Shown here: one piece after another, positions 27,785 through 36,162 of the stretch | Layout: every line of letters begins with the position of its first letter | How positions within the stretch are numbered: the first letter of the stretch is position 1 | From: Microvirga calopogonii | Lineage (GTDB): Bacteria > Pseudomonadota > Alphaproteobacteria > Rhizobiales > Beijerinckiaceae | Direction: 5' to 3' | DNA length: 64,000 nucleotides | Assembly: GCF_003347665.1 (NCBI RefSeq) | Contig: NZ_QDGA01000020.1 | Location: forward strand, 28,780-92,779 | The notes under the pieces: model-generated | Seen by the model: the letters and a program-made list of their open reading frames with translations, nothing else | Database searches by the model: none | Told to the model about the DNA's origin: nothing | Position numbers and translations under genes: made by a program

Positions 27785-28957
27785 ATGACGAACCTGCCCG
27801 CCGCGCGCCCGCGCGCGCCTTTCTTTTCGTCCGGCCCCTGCGCGAAGCGCCCCGGATGGTCTCTGCAAAACCTGAAGACCGAAAGCCTCGGCCGCTCGCA
27901 CCGCGCGAAGCTCGGCAAGGCGCGCCTGAAGCTCGCCATCGACCTCACCCGCGAGGTGCTGGAGGTGCCGGCCGATTACCGCATCGGCATCGTGCCCGCC
28001 TCCGATACCGGCGCCGTCGAGATGGTGCTGTGGTCGATGCTGGGGGGCCGCCCGGTCGACATGCTGGCCTGGGAAAGCTTCGGCGAGGGCTGGGTCACGG
28101 ACGTGGTGAAGCAGCTCAAGCTGTCCGATGCCCGCGTCATCAACGCGCCTTACGGCGAGCTTCCGGATCTTGCCCAGGTCGATACGAAGAAACGCGACGT
28201 GGTCTTCACCTGGAACGGCACCACCTCCGGTGTGCGCGTGCCGAACGCCGACTGGATCGCGGCCGACCGCGAAGGACTGACCATCTGCGACGCCACCTCG
28301 GCGGCCTTCGCGCAGAAGCTCGATTTTTCGAAGCTCGACGTGGTCACCTTCTCCTGGCAGAAGGTGCTGGGCGGCGAGGCGGCCCACGGCATGCTCATCC
28401 TCTCGCCCCGCGCGGTGGAGCGGCTCGAGACCTACAAGCCCGCCTGGCCGCTGCCGAAGATCTTCCGCATGACCAAGGGCGGCAAGCTCATCGAAGGCAT
28501 CTTCGAGGGCGAGACCATCAACACGCCGTCGATGCTCGCGGTCGAGGATTACATCGACGCGCTCGAATGGGCGAAGTCCATCGGCGGGCTGAACGCGCTC
28601 GTCGCCAAGGCCGATGCCAACGCCAAGGTCATCCATGACTGGGTGGCGAAGACGCCGTGGATCGCCAATCTCGCGAAGGTTCCGGCGACGGCCTCCAACA
28701 CCAGCGTGTGCCTCGTCATCGCCGATCCGGATGTGGTCGCCAAAGGTCCCGAGGCCGTGGCGCAGGTCGCCAAGGGCATTACATCCGCGCTCGACAAGGA
28801 GGGCGTCGCCCTCGACATCGGCGCTTACCGCGATGCCCCTCCCGGCCTTCGCATCTGGTGCGGCGCGACGGTCGAGCAATCCGACCTCGAAGCCCTGACG
28901 CCCTGGCTCGACTGGGCCTTCGCGCAGGAAAAGGCGAAGCTCGCGAAAGCGGCTTGA
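27785..28957 (+). CDS. serC: Phosphoserine transaminase SerC
   Basis: PLP enzyme making 3-phosphoserine from 3-phosphohydroxypyruvate and glutamate, second step of serine synthesis. The 390-residue product belongs to the alphaproteobacterial class of the family: [14 protein letters not shown] at the N-terminus, [22 protein letters not shown], and [15 protein letters not shown], which holds the PLP lysine. AAGGA at 27772-27776 has ideal spacing to ATG 27785; two earlier in-frame starts lack this. serA follows after a 200-bp gap occupied by a repeat. Confidence 0.94.
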   Translation: MTNLPAARPRAPFFSSGPCAKRPGWSLQNLKTESLGRSHRAKLGKARLKLAIDLTREVLEVPADYRIGIVPASDTGAVEMVLWSMLGGRPVDMLAWESFGEGWVTDVVKQLKLSDARVINAPYGELPDLAQVDTKKRDVVFTWNGTTSGVRVPNADWIAADREGLTICDATSAAFAQKLDFSKLDVVTFSWQKVLGGEAAHGMLILSPRAVERLETYKPAWPLPKIFRMTKGGKLIEGIFEGETINTPSMLAVEDYIDALEWAKSIGGLNALVAKADANAKVIHDWVAKTPWIANLAKVPATASNTSVCLVIADPDVVAKGPEAVAQVAKGITSALDKEGVALDIGAYRDAPPGLRIWCGATVEQSDLEALTPWLDWAFAQEKAKLAKAA

Positions 28958-28968
28958 TGCGCCTTAAT

Positions 28969-29129
28969 CCTCCCCTTGAGGGGGAGGGTCGACGCCCATA
29001 AGGGCGGCGAGGTGGGATGGCAGCGCCGCCCGTCATCGTCGCCTTTAAAACGCCCAGCCAATCAAACCGACAGCGCCGTTCACCCCACCCCGGCTCTTCG
29101 AGCCGACCCTCCCCCTCAAGGGGAGGGTA
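28969..29129. repeat. Palindromic repeat, family D, copy 3
   Basis: Ends CCTCCCCTTGAGGGGGAGGGTCG and CGACCCTCCCCCTCAAGGGGAGG-like complements; inner arms around GGTGGGATGG and CCACCCC. It lies between serC and serA within the probable operon. Confidence 0.8.
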
Positions 29130-29156
29130 GAAGGGGCGGCACATCCGAGGTGCACC

Positions 29157-30749
29157 ATGCCCGCTCCCCGCGTTCTCATCTCCGACGCTCTCTCCCCCGC
29201 CGCCGTGCAGATCTTCAAGGATCGCGGCATCGAGGTCGACTTCCAGCCCGATCTCGGCAAGGACAAGGACAAGCTCGCCGCCATCATCGGCGACTACGAT
29301 GGCCTCGCCATCCGGTCCGCCACCAAGGTGACGGCGAAGATCCTCGAACAGGCGAAGAACCTGAAGGTGATCGGCCGCGCCGGCATCGGCGTCGACAATG
29401 TCGAGATTCCCGCCGCCACGGCGAAGGGCATCATCGTCATGAACACGCCCTTCGGCAATTCCATCACCACGGCCGAGCACGCCATCGCGATGATGTTCGC
29501 GCTCGCGCGCCAGATCCCGCAGGCCGATGCCTCCACGCAGGCCGGCAAGTGGGAGAAGAACCGCTTCATGGGCGTCGAGCTCACCGCCAAGGTGCTCGGC
29601 GTGATCGGCTGCGGCAATATCGGCTCCATCGTGGCCGATCGCGCCATCGGCCTGCGCATGAAGGTGATCGCCTACGATCCGTTCCTGTCGCCGGAGCGCG
29701 CGGTCGAGCTCGGTGTCGAGAAGGTGGAGCTGGACGACCTCCTGCGCCGCGCCGACATCATCACCCTGCACGTGCCGATGACCGAGAAGACCAAGAACGT
29801 GCTCTCGGCCGAGAACATCGCCAAGACCAAGAAGGGCGTGCGCATCGTCAACTGCGCCCGCGGCGGCCTCGTCGACGAGGCCGCGCTGCGTGCCGCGCTC
29901 GATTCCGGCCATGTGGCGGGGGCGGCCTTCGACGTGTTCGTCGAGGAGCCTGCAACGTCGAACCCGCTCTTCGGCCATCCCAACGTGGTCTGCACGCCGC
30001 ATCTGGGCGCCGCGACGACGGAAGCGCAGGAGAACGTGGCGCTGCAGGTGGCCGAGCAGATGTCGGATTACCTGCTGCAGGGCGCGATCCAGAACGCCGT
30101 GAACTTCCCGTCGATCACCGCCGAGGAGGCGCCGCGCCTGAAGCCGTTCGTCGCGCTCGCCGACAAGCTCGGCTCCTTCCTGGGCCAGCTCACGGAAGCG
30201 CCGATCAAGGGCATCCGCATCGAATACGAGGGCGACGTCGCGGAGATGAACACGCGTGCGCTCACGTCGGCCGCGGTGACCGGCGTGCTGCGTCCCTTCC
30301 TGCAGGACATCAACATGGTGTCGGCGCCGATCGTCGCGCGCGAGCGCGGCATCACGGTCGAAGAGGTCAAGCGCGAGAGCGCGGCCCGCGATTACGAGAG
30401 CTTCATCCGCATCATCGTCGACGCGGAGGACATGGCGCGCCACGCGGGCGGCACCGTGTTCCAGGACGGGAAGCCGCGCGTCACGGAAATCCGCGACATC
30501 ATGGTCGATGCCGAGTTCGCGCCGAACATGATCTACGTGCGCAACGACGACAAGCCCGGCTTCATCGGCCGTTTCGGCACGCTGCTCGGCGAATCCGGCG
30601 TGAACGTCGCGACTTTCGCGCTCGGCCGCGACAAGCCCGGCGGCGATGCCATCTGCTTCGTGTCGGTGGACGAGCCCGTGTCGGATGAACTCCTGCGCAA
30701 GATCGAGGAAATCCCGCAGGTCAAGCGCGCCCGCGCGGTGCGCTTCTAA
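29157..30749 (+). CDS. serA: D-3-phosphoglycerate dehydrogenase SerA
   Basis: Catalyses the first step of serine synthesis, oxidising 3-phosphoglycerate with NAD. The 530-residue long form shows the NAD-binding loop VIGCGNIGSIVADRA, the catalytic Arg (VNCARGGLVDE), Glu and His (TPHLGAATTEAQ), an intervening (ASB) domain (residues 320-450), and a C-terminal ACT domain (NDDKPGFIGRFGTLLGESGV) that senses serine in many homologues. With serC upstream it forms the serine pathway unit; only the SerB phosphatase is missing from the window. Confidence 0.96.
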   Translation: MPAPRVLISDALSPAAVQIFKDRGIEVDFQPDLGKDKDKLAAIIGDYDGLAIRSATKVTAKILEQAKNLKVIGRAGIGVDNVEIPAATAKGIIVMNTPFGNSITTAEHAIAMMFALARQIPQADASTQAGKWEKNRFMGVELTAKVLGVIGCGNIGSIVADRAIGLRMKVIAYDPFLSPERAVELGVEKVELDDLLRRADIITLHVPMTEKTKNVLSAENIAKTKKGVRIVNCARGGLVDEAALRAALDSGHVAGAAFDVFVEEPATSNPLFGHPNVVCTPHLGAATTEAQENVALQVAEQMSDYLLQGAIQNAVNFPSITAEEAPRLKPFVALADKLGSFLGQLTEAPIKGIRIEYEGDVAEMNTRALTSAAVTGVLRPFLQDINMVSAPIVARERGITVEEVKRESAARDYESFIRIIVDAEDMARHAGGTVFQDGKPRVTEIRDIMVDAEFAPNMIYVRNDDKPGFIGRFGTLLGESGVNVATFALGRDKPGGDAICFVSVDEPVSDELLRKIEEIPQVKRARAVRF

Positions 30750-30797
30750 TCGCATCTTCCGGCGAAGTGGATACCGGTTCGCCGGAAGAGAAGATGC
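30750..30797. repeat. Palindromic repeat, family B (single unit)
   Basis: GCATCTTCCGGCGAA pairs with TTCGCCGGAAGAGAAGATGC around GTGGATACCGG. It begins at the serA stop and lies between serA and purU. Its arms differ from other B copies but remain paired. Confidence 0.75.
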
Positions 30798-30827
30798 AAC
30801 CAAAAACGAAGGAATGAGGAACGCATC

Positions 30828-31700
30828 ATGGCACCGATTCCGTCGCAACGCTTCGTCCTGACGCTCGCCTGTGCGAACCGTCCCGGCATCGTGGCGGCCG
30901 TGGCAGGTCACCTGTCGGATGCGGGCCTCAACATCCTCGATGCGCAGCAATACGACGACACGCAGACGGATCGCTTCTTCATGCGTGTCGTGTTCAATCC
31001 TGTGACGGGAGAGAGCGACATCGAAGCGCTCAAAAGCGGCTTCGTGCCACTTGCCGAACGTTTCGGCATGACATGGGCGATGAGCGATCAGGGCCGGAAG
31101 CAGCGTGTCATGCTGCTGGTCTCGAAGTTCGACCATTGCCTCGCGGACCTGCTCTATCGCTGGCGCATCGGCGAACTCGATTTCGAGCCCGTCGGCGTCA
31201 TCGCCAACCATCCGGCCGAGACCTACAGCCATGTGGATCTGGGCGACGTGCCGTTCCACTGCCTTCCCGTCACGAAGGACACCAAGCTCGAACAGGAGGC
31301 GCAGGTCTGGGAGATCATCCGCGACTCCAAGGCCGACCTCGTGGTGCTCGCGCGCTACATGCAGGTGTTGTCCGACGGTCTCGCGGCGAAGCTCGCGGGC
31401 CGCTGCATCAACATCCACCATTCGTTTCTTCCGAGCTTCAAGGGCGCGAAGCCCTATCATCAGGCCCATGCGCGCGGCGTGAAGCTGATCGGCGCAACGG
31501 CACATTACGTGACATCCGATCTCGACGAAGGTCCGATCATCGCGCAGGACGTGGAGCCGATCACGCACCGCGACTCGGCCGAAGATCTCGTGCGCAAGGG
31601 CCGCGACATCGAACGCCGGGTACTGGCGCGGGCCGTGCGCTACCACCTGGAGGATCGCATTCTCCTCAACGGCCGCAAGACGGTGGTGTTCGCGGATTAG
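30828..31700 (+). CDS. purU: Formyltetrahydrofolate deformylase PurU
   Basis: Hydrolyses 10-formyl-THF to THF and formate, balancing the one-carbon pool. The 290-residue product has an N-terminal ACT domain ([21 protein letters not shown]) and a C-terminal formyltransferase-like domain with the active-site Asn/His ([20 protein letters not shown]) and Asp ([12 protein letters not shown]). Downstream of serC-serA it links serine-derived C1 units with folate recycling. A family B repeat separates it from serA; ATG follows GAGGAACGC. Confidence 0.95.
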   Translation: MAPIPSQRFVLTLACANRPGIVAAVAGHLSDAGLNILDAQQYDDTQTDRFFMRVVFNPVTGESDIEALKSGFVPLAERFGMTWAMSDQGRKQRVMLLVSKFDHCLADLLYRWRIGELDFEPVGVIANHPAETYSHVDLGDVPFHCLPVTKDTKLEQEAQVWEIIRDSKADLVVLARYMQVLSDGLAAKLAGRCINIHHSFLPSFKGAKPYHQAHARGVKLIGATAHYVTSDLDEGPIIAQDVEPITHRDSAEDLVRKGRDIERRVLARAVRYHLEDRILLNGRKTVVFAD

Positions 31701-31712
31701 TGAAACGCGCGT

Positions 31713-31846
31713 GTCATTCCGGGGCGCCGCAGGCGAGCCCGGAACCCATAAACGCTGACGGTTCAGAACAATTGAATCGGATGCCGCCGTGCTCCCCATT
31801 CGTTCGGATGTCGTGGTTATGGATCCCCGCCTTCGCGGGGATGACA
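31713..31846. repeat. Palindromic repeat, family C, copy 2 (diverged)
   Basis: Left end TGTCATTCCGGGGCGCCGCAGGCG, right end CCCCGCCTTCGCGGGGATGACA. The arms no longer pair fully, but the right end forms its own hairpin CCCCGC/GCGGGG. It lies between convergent purU and the DMT transporter gene. Confidence 0.65.
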
Positions 31847-31877
31847 GTGGAGGGTTTGATGCCCTTCGGAGCGCGTC

Positions 31878-32783
31878 CTACCGCCGCCGCTCCGCGAGCC
31901 AGATACCGCCGAGCACCAGCGCCAAGCCGACCGCGTGGTACGTGGCGAAAGGCTCTCCGAGGAGAACCACCGCGAGCAGCGCGCCGAACACCGGCACCAG
32001 ATTGACGAAAAGCCCCGCTCGTGTCGGGCCGATCAGTTCCACGCCGCGGATGAAGAAGATCTGCGAGAGCAGCGAGGGCATCAGCGCCACATAGAGCAGG
32101 ATGAGCCAGCCCTTGGGCGTGGGAAACTGCGCCGTTCCCTGGATCATTTCCACGCCCACCAGGGGCAGGGAACTGACGAAGGCCACCAGGGCCATGGCGG
32201 CGAAGAACACGAGGCCCGGCATCGCCGGGCGGTAGCGCAGGCCCAGCGTGTAGACCGAATAGAACACGCAGGCGATCAGCATCCACACGTCGCCGATATT
32301 GATCGCGAGCGTCCTCAGGATCTCCCAGTCGGCTTTGACCGAGACCGTGATCACGCCGATCAGCGTCACGATCATGCCGATGATCTGCAGCGGGATCACG
32401 CGGGCGCGGAAGACGGCGATCATGCCGATGAGCACGAAGACGGGAATCGAGCCCTGGAAGATGGTGAGATTGACCGCGCTGGTATGGTGGGCGGCGGCAT
32501 AGAAGAGCGCATTGAAGGCCGTGAAGCCGGAGACGCCCATGATGAGCGTGAACAGCCAGCGCTCCTTGAACTTGTCCCGTTCGGCCACGAGCTGGCGCCC
32601 CACGAGCGGCATCAGGATCGCCACCACGACCACCCAGCGCAGGCAGGTGAGCACCATGGGCGAGACCTCGCCGATGGCGAGCCGTCCGGCGATGCCGTTA
32701 CCCGCCCACATGAGCGTGGTCAGGACCAACAGCAGATAGGCCTGCCCCCAGAACCCTTGCCGCAGCGATTGGAGAAATTTCAT
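31878..32783 (-). CDS. DMT superfamily transporter, EamA type
   Basis: Ten hydrophobic segments in two EamA repeats (LLVLTTLMWAGNGIAGRLA... and VWMLIACVFYSVYTLGLRY...), typical of drug/metabolite exporters of the inner membrane. 301 residues from ATG 32783. The reading frame is open 44 codons further upstream, but those codons are family B repeat (QKWKPLLG), so the shorter start is used. The substrate is unknown. Confidence 0.87.
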   Translation of the reverse strand: MKFLQSLRQGFWGQAYLLLVLTTLMWAGNGIAGRLAIGEVSPMVLTCLRWVVVVAILMPLVGRQLVAERDKFKERWLFTLIMGVSGFTAFNALFYAAAHHTSAVNLTIFQGSIPVFVLIGMIAVFRARVIPLQIIGMIVTLIGVITVSVKADWEILRTLAINIGDVWMLIACVFYSVYTLGLRYRPAMPGLVFFAAMALVAFVSSLPLVGVEMIQGTAQFPTPKGWLILLYVALMPSLLSQIFFIRGVELIGPTRAGLFVNLVPVFGALLAVVLLGEPFATYHAVGLALVLGGIWLAERRR

Positions 32784-32802
32784 CGGAGGGTGGACCTCTC
32801 TG

Positions 32803-32915
32803 GCGCATCGTACGGAAAAGTGGATCCGGTTTTCCGTGCCATACGATGCGCTCCCTGTATGAAGATTGTATCGGATTGACCCCAAAAGTGGTTTCCACTT
32901 TTGGGTCCGATACAA
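32803..32915. repeat. Composite palindromic repeat, family B (two units)
   Basis: Same two-unit layout as the copy at 16.8 kb. The left unit has arms GCGCATCGTA/TACGATGCGC. The right unit has arms TTGTATCGGA/TCCGATACAA around CCCAAAAGTGG-TTT-CCACTTTTGGG. Relative to the other copy, the arm bases change on both sides together. It lies in a divergent promoter region. Confidence 0.85.
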
Positions 32916-32975
32916 TTGCGCTTGCGGCGGTGTGCCGTTCGGCTAAACCGGCTCGAAAGAAAGCGGGTGACACGC

Positions 32976-33839
32976 ATGGCCTTAAGGTTTCTGGTGGTCG
33001 AGGGCAATACGCGGGGCGCAAGGCAGGCCCACAAGGAAGCCTATGGACTCATGCCGTCGGAATCGTATGCGGCGGTGATTCAGGCCATCGAGGGCGATGC
33101 CGTCTGCGACATCGCCTTCCCGGCGGACGCGGGGGCGAACCTGCCGGATGCGGCGGGGCTCGAATCCTATGACGGAATCGTGCTGACCGGCTCGCATCTC
33201 AACATCTACGACCGCACGCCCGATATTCTCAGCCAGATCGACCTGATGCGGGCAGTCTATGCGTCGCGCACCCCGTCCTTCGGCTCCTGCTGGGGCCTGC
33301 AGGTGGCAGCCGTCGCGGCGGACGGGGACGTGCGGTCCAACCCGCTCGGGCGCGAGGTGGGCCTCGCCCGCAGGATCACGGCCACCGAGGCGGGCCGGGA
33401 GCATCCTCTGCTCGAGGGGCGTCCCGCGGCCTACGACGCGCCGGCCATCCACCTCGACATGGTGACGGCCCTGCCGGGCGACTGCACGGTGTTGGCCGGC
33501 AACGCCGTCTCTCAGGTCCAGGCCGCCGAAATCCGCCAGGACGGGGGCGTGTTCTGGGGCGTGCAATACCACCCCGAATTCTCCTTGAGCGAACTCGCCG
33601 TCATCCTGGGCCGCCGCACGGAGATTCTGGTGAGGGAAGGCTTCTGCCGGACCGCCGAGGAGGCCGTGGCCTATGCGCAGGACCTGACCGACCTCGACAA
33701 GGATCCTTCCCGCTTCGACCTCGCCTGGCGGCACGGCATCGATGCGGAGGTTCTCGACCCCTACCGCCGCACCCGCGAGATCCGCAACTTCATCGAGCAC
33801 CGGGTCAAGACGGCGAAGAGCGAGCGGGGACGGGCCTGA
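32976..33839 (+). CDS. Type 1 glutamine amidotransferase-like protein
   Basis: A class I GATase fold with the nucleophile Cys105 in SFGSCWGLQ and the His-Glu pair in GVQYHPEFS, so glutaminase chemistry is expected. It resembles stand-alone GMP-synthase-like amidotransferases; a partner synthetase is not nearby and the acceptor is unknown. A C-terminal extension beyond the GATase core (residues 215-287) is unusual for the simplest members. ATG 32976 was chosen over starts inside the adjoining repeat. Confidence 0.8.
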   Translation: MALRFLVVEGNTRGARQAHKEAYGLMPSESYAAVIQAIEGDAVCDIAFPADAGANLPDAAGLESYDGIVLTGSHLNIYDRTPDILSQIDLMRAVYASRTPSFGSCWGLQVAAVAADGDVRSNPLGREVGLARRITATEAGREHPLLEGRPAAYDAPAIHLDMVTALPGDCTVLAGNAVSQVQAAEIRQDGGVFWGVQYHPEFSLSELAVILGRRTEILVREGFCRTAEEAVAYAQDLTDLDKDPSRFDLAWRHGIDAEVLDPYRRTREIRNFIEHRVKTAKSERGRA

Positions 33840-33949
33840 GGCACGCAGACGCCGCCTGCTTACGGGCGGCATTACGGAACCTTAACTTGAGGTCCTGCCC
33901 GACCGGCACGATCATGGGCGTCCCTGTGCCCGGAGTTGGATCTCTCTCC

Positions 33950-34873
33950 ATGACCAAGGCCCTCTTGATACGTCTCCACCGGTGGGTGGCTCTGACCTTC
34001 GCGCTGCCGCTGCTGGCGGTCATCGCGAGCGGGCTGATCCTCTCCTTCGAACCCATCGTGGTGCAGAGCGCCATCAGGCCCGGCTCCCTCTCGATGCAAA
34101 CCGTCGAAGGGCTGCTCCAGCGTTACGATCCGCAGGGCACCGCGCGCTCGCTCTTCCTGCGCCCGATTGAGAACACGCTCACGATCAACGGCGTACAGCC
34201 CGGCGGAAGCGTGGCAATCGACCTCGCGACGGGCGAGCCTGCGGCTCGGACGTCACGGTCGCTCTCCGACTTCTTCGGAACGGCGCGTCAGATCCATGAG
34301 CACCTGCTCCTGCGGGCCGGATGGCTGGTGACGGCCTCGACGATGGCCATGCTGGCGCTCATCGCGCTCGGGATTTTCATGGGGTGGCCAAGGCTGCGCA
34401 ACACGCTGTCGGGCTGGCACAAGGGTATCGCCTGGTTCCTGCTGCCGCTCGTGATCCTCTCTCCGCTGACAGGTCTCCTCCTGGCGTTCGGCATCTCCTT
34501 CGCGCCCGCGCCGGCTTCCTCCGGTACTGCCGGTCAGCCTTTGCCCCTTCGGGAGGCCGTGCGCGTGCTCGCGGTCGAACACGACCTGTCGTCTCTGAGC
34601 TGGATCCGCCCCTTCGGCCGCAGCCTCGTGGCCCGCGTGGCCGAGGACGGGGAGATGAGAACCGTTGCCCTCAGCCGCGAGGGAGCCGTTCCCATGGCTC
34701 GCAGCTGGCCGCGTCTGATTCATGAGGGCAACTGGGGCGGATTTGCGCTCTCCATCCTGAATCTCGTCACGTCGGTGGCACTCTTGGGCCTTCTGGTCAC
34801 CGGCAGCTGGATCTGGCTCCGTCGCCAGCTGCGGCGCCTTTCCATTCGGCAGCGTCTCGCAAAGGCGGCGTGA
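33950..34873 (+). CDS. PepSY-associated membrane protein
   Basis: The product (307 residues) shows the PepSY-TM layout: N-terminal helix (RLHRWVALTFALPLLAVIASGL), a periplasmic PepSY-like region, central helices (TASTMAMLALIALGIFMGWPRL, GIAWFLLPLVILSPLTGLLL), a second periplasmic region and a final helix (LVTSVALLGLLVTGSWIWLRR). Conserved His residues in LHRW and WHKG are typical of family members linked to iron or haem reduction. ATG 33950 starts at the first helix; longer starts at 33887 or 33914 lack a ribosome site. Confidence 0.8.
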   Translation: MTKALLIRLHRWVALTFALPLLAVIASGLILSFEPIVVQSAIRPGSLSMQTVEGLLQRYDPQGTARSLFLRPIENTLTINGVQPGGSVAIDLATGEPAARTSRSLSDFFGTARQIHEHLLLRAGWLVTASTMAMLALIALGIFMGWPRLRNTLSGWHKGIAWFLLPLVILSPLTGLLLAFGISFAPAPASSGTAGQPLPLREAVRVLAVEHDLSSLSWIRPFGRSLVARVAEDGEMRTVALSREGAVPMARSWPRLIHEGNWGGFALSILNLVTSVALLGLLVTGSWIWLRRQLRRLSIRQRLAKAA

Positions 34874-34947
34874 TGGCGGGCGCCGTAGCCTCTGCGGCAT
34901 GGCTGCACTTGTTACGGTCATCCCCGTCTCCCTCGCGGACCCTCCGA

Positions 34948-35152
34948 CCTCATCCTGAGGAGCCGCTGCAAGAGGCGTCTCGAAGGATCGTCCAAAGAAC
35001 ACTGGAGACGCCCTCGTGCCCGGACATCGTCCGGGGCCTCGAGACGCTTCGCTCCTGAGAGTCTGACTCGTAATGCACTGGGACCTCTCCTCCCCCTTGT
35101 GGGGAGGGGATACCCGCGCCACTTGATGAGCCGGCCTCTCAGGATGAGGGCT
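34948..35152. repeat. Family E repeat interrupted by a family D fragment
   Basis: Left end ACCTCATCCTGAGGAGC and right end CTCAGGATGAGGGCT are family E arms, with GCGTCTCGAAGGATCG and CGAGACGCTTCG inside. Between them lies CTCCTCCCCCTTGTGGGGAGG (about 35088-35108), the left end of family D. It looks like D inserted into or replaced part of E. Confidence 0.7.
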
Positions 35153-35193
35153 GGAGAGGGCTGAGAGGAGCGCTCCCTTTCCATCCGCTCCCC

Positions 35194-35283
35194 CGTCATG
35201 GCCGGCCTTGTGCCGGCCATCCCGATTGTTTGACGCGCGGCGCTCTTCGGATCGGGATCACCGGCCCAGGGCCGGTGATGACG
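35194..35283. repeat. Palindromic repeat, family A, copy 3
   Basis: Left hairpin ATGGCCGGC/GCCGGCCAT is canonical. The right hairpin ATCACCGGC/GCCGGTGAT is intact, but its loop is CCAGG instead of ACAAG. It ends about 40 bases before the -35 box of the downstream RNA. Confidence 0.85.
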
Positions 35284-35325
35284 GCGCGGGGGTGGTCAGG
35301 GCAACGTTATGTTCTCACTTTGTTC

Positions 35326-35354
35326 TTGACAGCGCGTGGAAGCTCGGCTATATC
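35326..35354 (+). promoter_or_regulatory. Near-consensus sigma-70 promoter
   Basis: TTGACA (35326-35331), exactly 17 bases, then TATATC (35349-35354). This is the best sigma-70 match I found in the window. No protein start follows; the unit it heads ends at a terminator 275 bases on. Confidence 0.75.
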
Positions 35355-35361
35355 ATTCTCC

Positions 35362-35629
35362 ACTCCCGCCCGGCGAGGGGCGCGCTCGCGAGGCGTCGCA
35401 GCACCGGGGCGGGAGGCGGTCCCGCCGCAGGCCTCGCAACCCTGTGGTCGCGGGAGGTCGACCTTGGGTCTCATCCCAGCTGGTCCACCTGAAAAGAACC
35501 GCGTGCGAGGCGCCGTCCGGCTCTTCCACTTTCCACCATCATCAGCGAGCCGGGCCGCGCAGCGCACCTCCCTCGACTGACCTGAAGGCTCGCAGCGCAA
35601 GCTGCGGGCCCCAAGGCGCTGGGGTTTTT
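35362..35629 (+). ncRNA. Candidate structured small RNA, about 268 nt, unidentified
   Basis: Promoter-to-terminator unit without a plausible protein. Visible helices: CTCCCGCCC/GGGCGGGAG (35363-35371 with 35407-35415); CCGGCTC/GAGCCGG (35517-35523 with 35547-35553) closing a 23-base pyrimidine-rich loop; GCTCGCAGC-GCAA-GCTGCGGGC with a GNRA-type tetraloop (35588-35609). It lacks the marker sequences of tmRNA (tag reading frame, TTCGA arm), RNase P (GAGGAAAGTCC) and SRP RNA (GGAAGCAGC). The 5' end is inferred from the promoter. The DUF2244 gene ends 4 bases beyond on the other strand. Confidence 0.6.
35609..35629 (+). terminator. Rho-independent terminator of the small RNA
   Basis: CCCCA-AGGCGC-TGGGG followed by TTTTT. 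It could also be an alternative pairing with the preceding GCAA-capped hairpin, which shares a base with it. Confidence 0.75.
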
Positions 35630-35632
35630 CGC

Positions 35633-36142
35633 TCAATGACCTCGTTTCACATCCGCCAGGGCACGACCGAGTGCGTCGGCCAGGGTTTCCCGCTCCGGCG
35701 GGGACAGGTCGCGGGCGATCTCCACGTGCTCGTTGCGGAAGCGCAACGAGAGGTGCTGCAGGCCGTATTCGTCGTCGATCTCCCGGTCGATCCGAGTCCA
35801 GAGCGGGTTGAACTGCCAGTCCTTCACGTCGCCGCGGGGGCTCACCTTGCGGAACAGGAGCCGGATCGGCGTCAGTTCCAGAAGCTCGAAGGCCTGACCC
35901 TGGCGGTAGCTGACCCGGAAGGCGATGTAGAGGCCGAGGAAATCGAGGCCGAAGAAGCCGGCCACCGGCCAGAACCCCATGATCACGAAGGGCAGGCTCG
36001 CCACGATCGAGGTAAGGCAGACCAGGACCATGAGGGTTCTGAAACCCTGCGGGCTCAAGGATCGGTGCGGGCGGATCACGGCCGAGAAGACCGGCCGCTC
36101 GAACCGGTCGATCTCGCCATAGGGTGCCTTGCCGCTTGCCAT
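35633..36142 (-). CDS. DUF2244 domain membrane protein
   Basis: Family of unknown function, widespread in Alphaproteobacteria. The 169-residue product has a cytoplasmic N-terminus (FSAVIRPHRSLSPQGF, the conserved opening), two close membrane helices (residues 37-76) and a C-terminal domain with PRGDVKDWQFNPLWTRID and a LSLRFRNEHVEIARDLSPPER stretch, all conserved in type. Its ATG is only 20 bases from the ATG of divergent nth. Confidence 0.85.
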   Translation of the reverse strand: MASGKAPYGEIDRFERPVFSAVIRPHRSLSPQGFRTLMVLVCLTSIVASLPFVIMGFWPVAGFFGLDFLGLYIAFRVSYRQGQAFELLELTPIRLLFRKVSPRGDVKDWQFNPLWTRIDREIDDEYGLQHLSLRFRNEHVEIARDLSPPERETLADALGRALADVKRGH

Positions 36143-36162
36143 GCCTCAAGTATAACGCAGAA

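Noticed and set aside
35208..35580. Overlapping forward frames across the 35.4 kb RNA unit
   Set aside because: They begin inside a family A repeat, cross the promoter, and give low-complexity Arg/Ala/Gly peptides; the RNA reading explains the sequence better.
35362..35629. tmRNA, RNase P RNA or SRP RNA as the identity of the small RNA
   Set aside because: I looked for the tag-coding sequence and TTCGA arm, the GAGGAAAGTCC box and the GGAAGCAGC loop, and found none.
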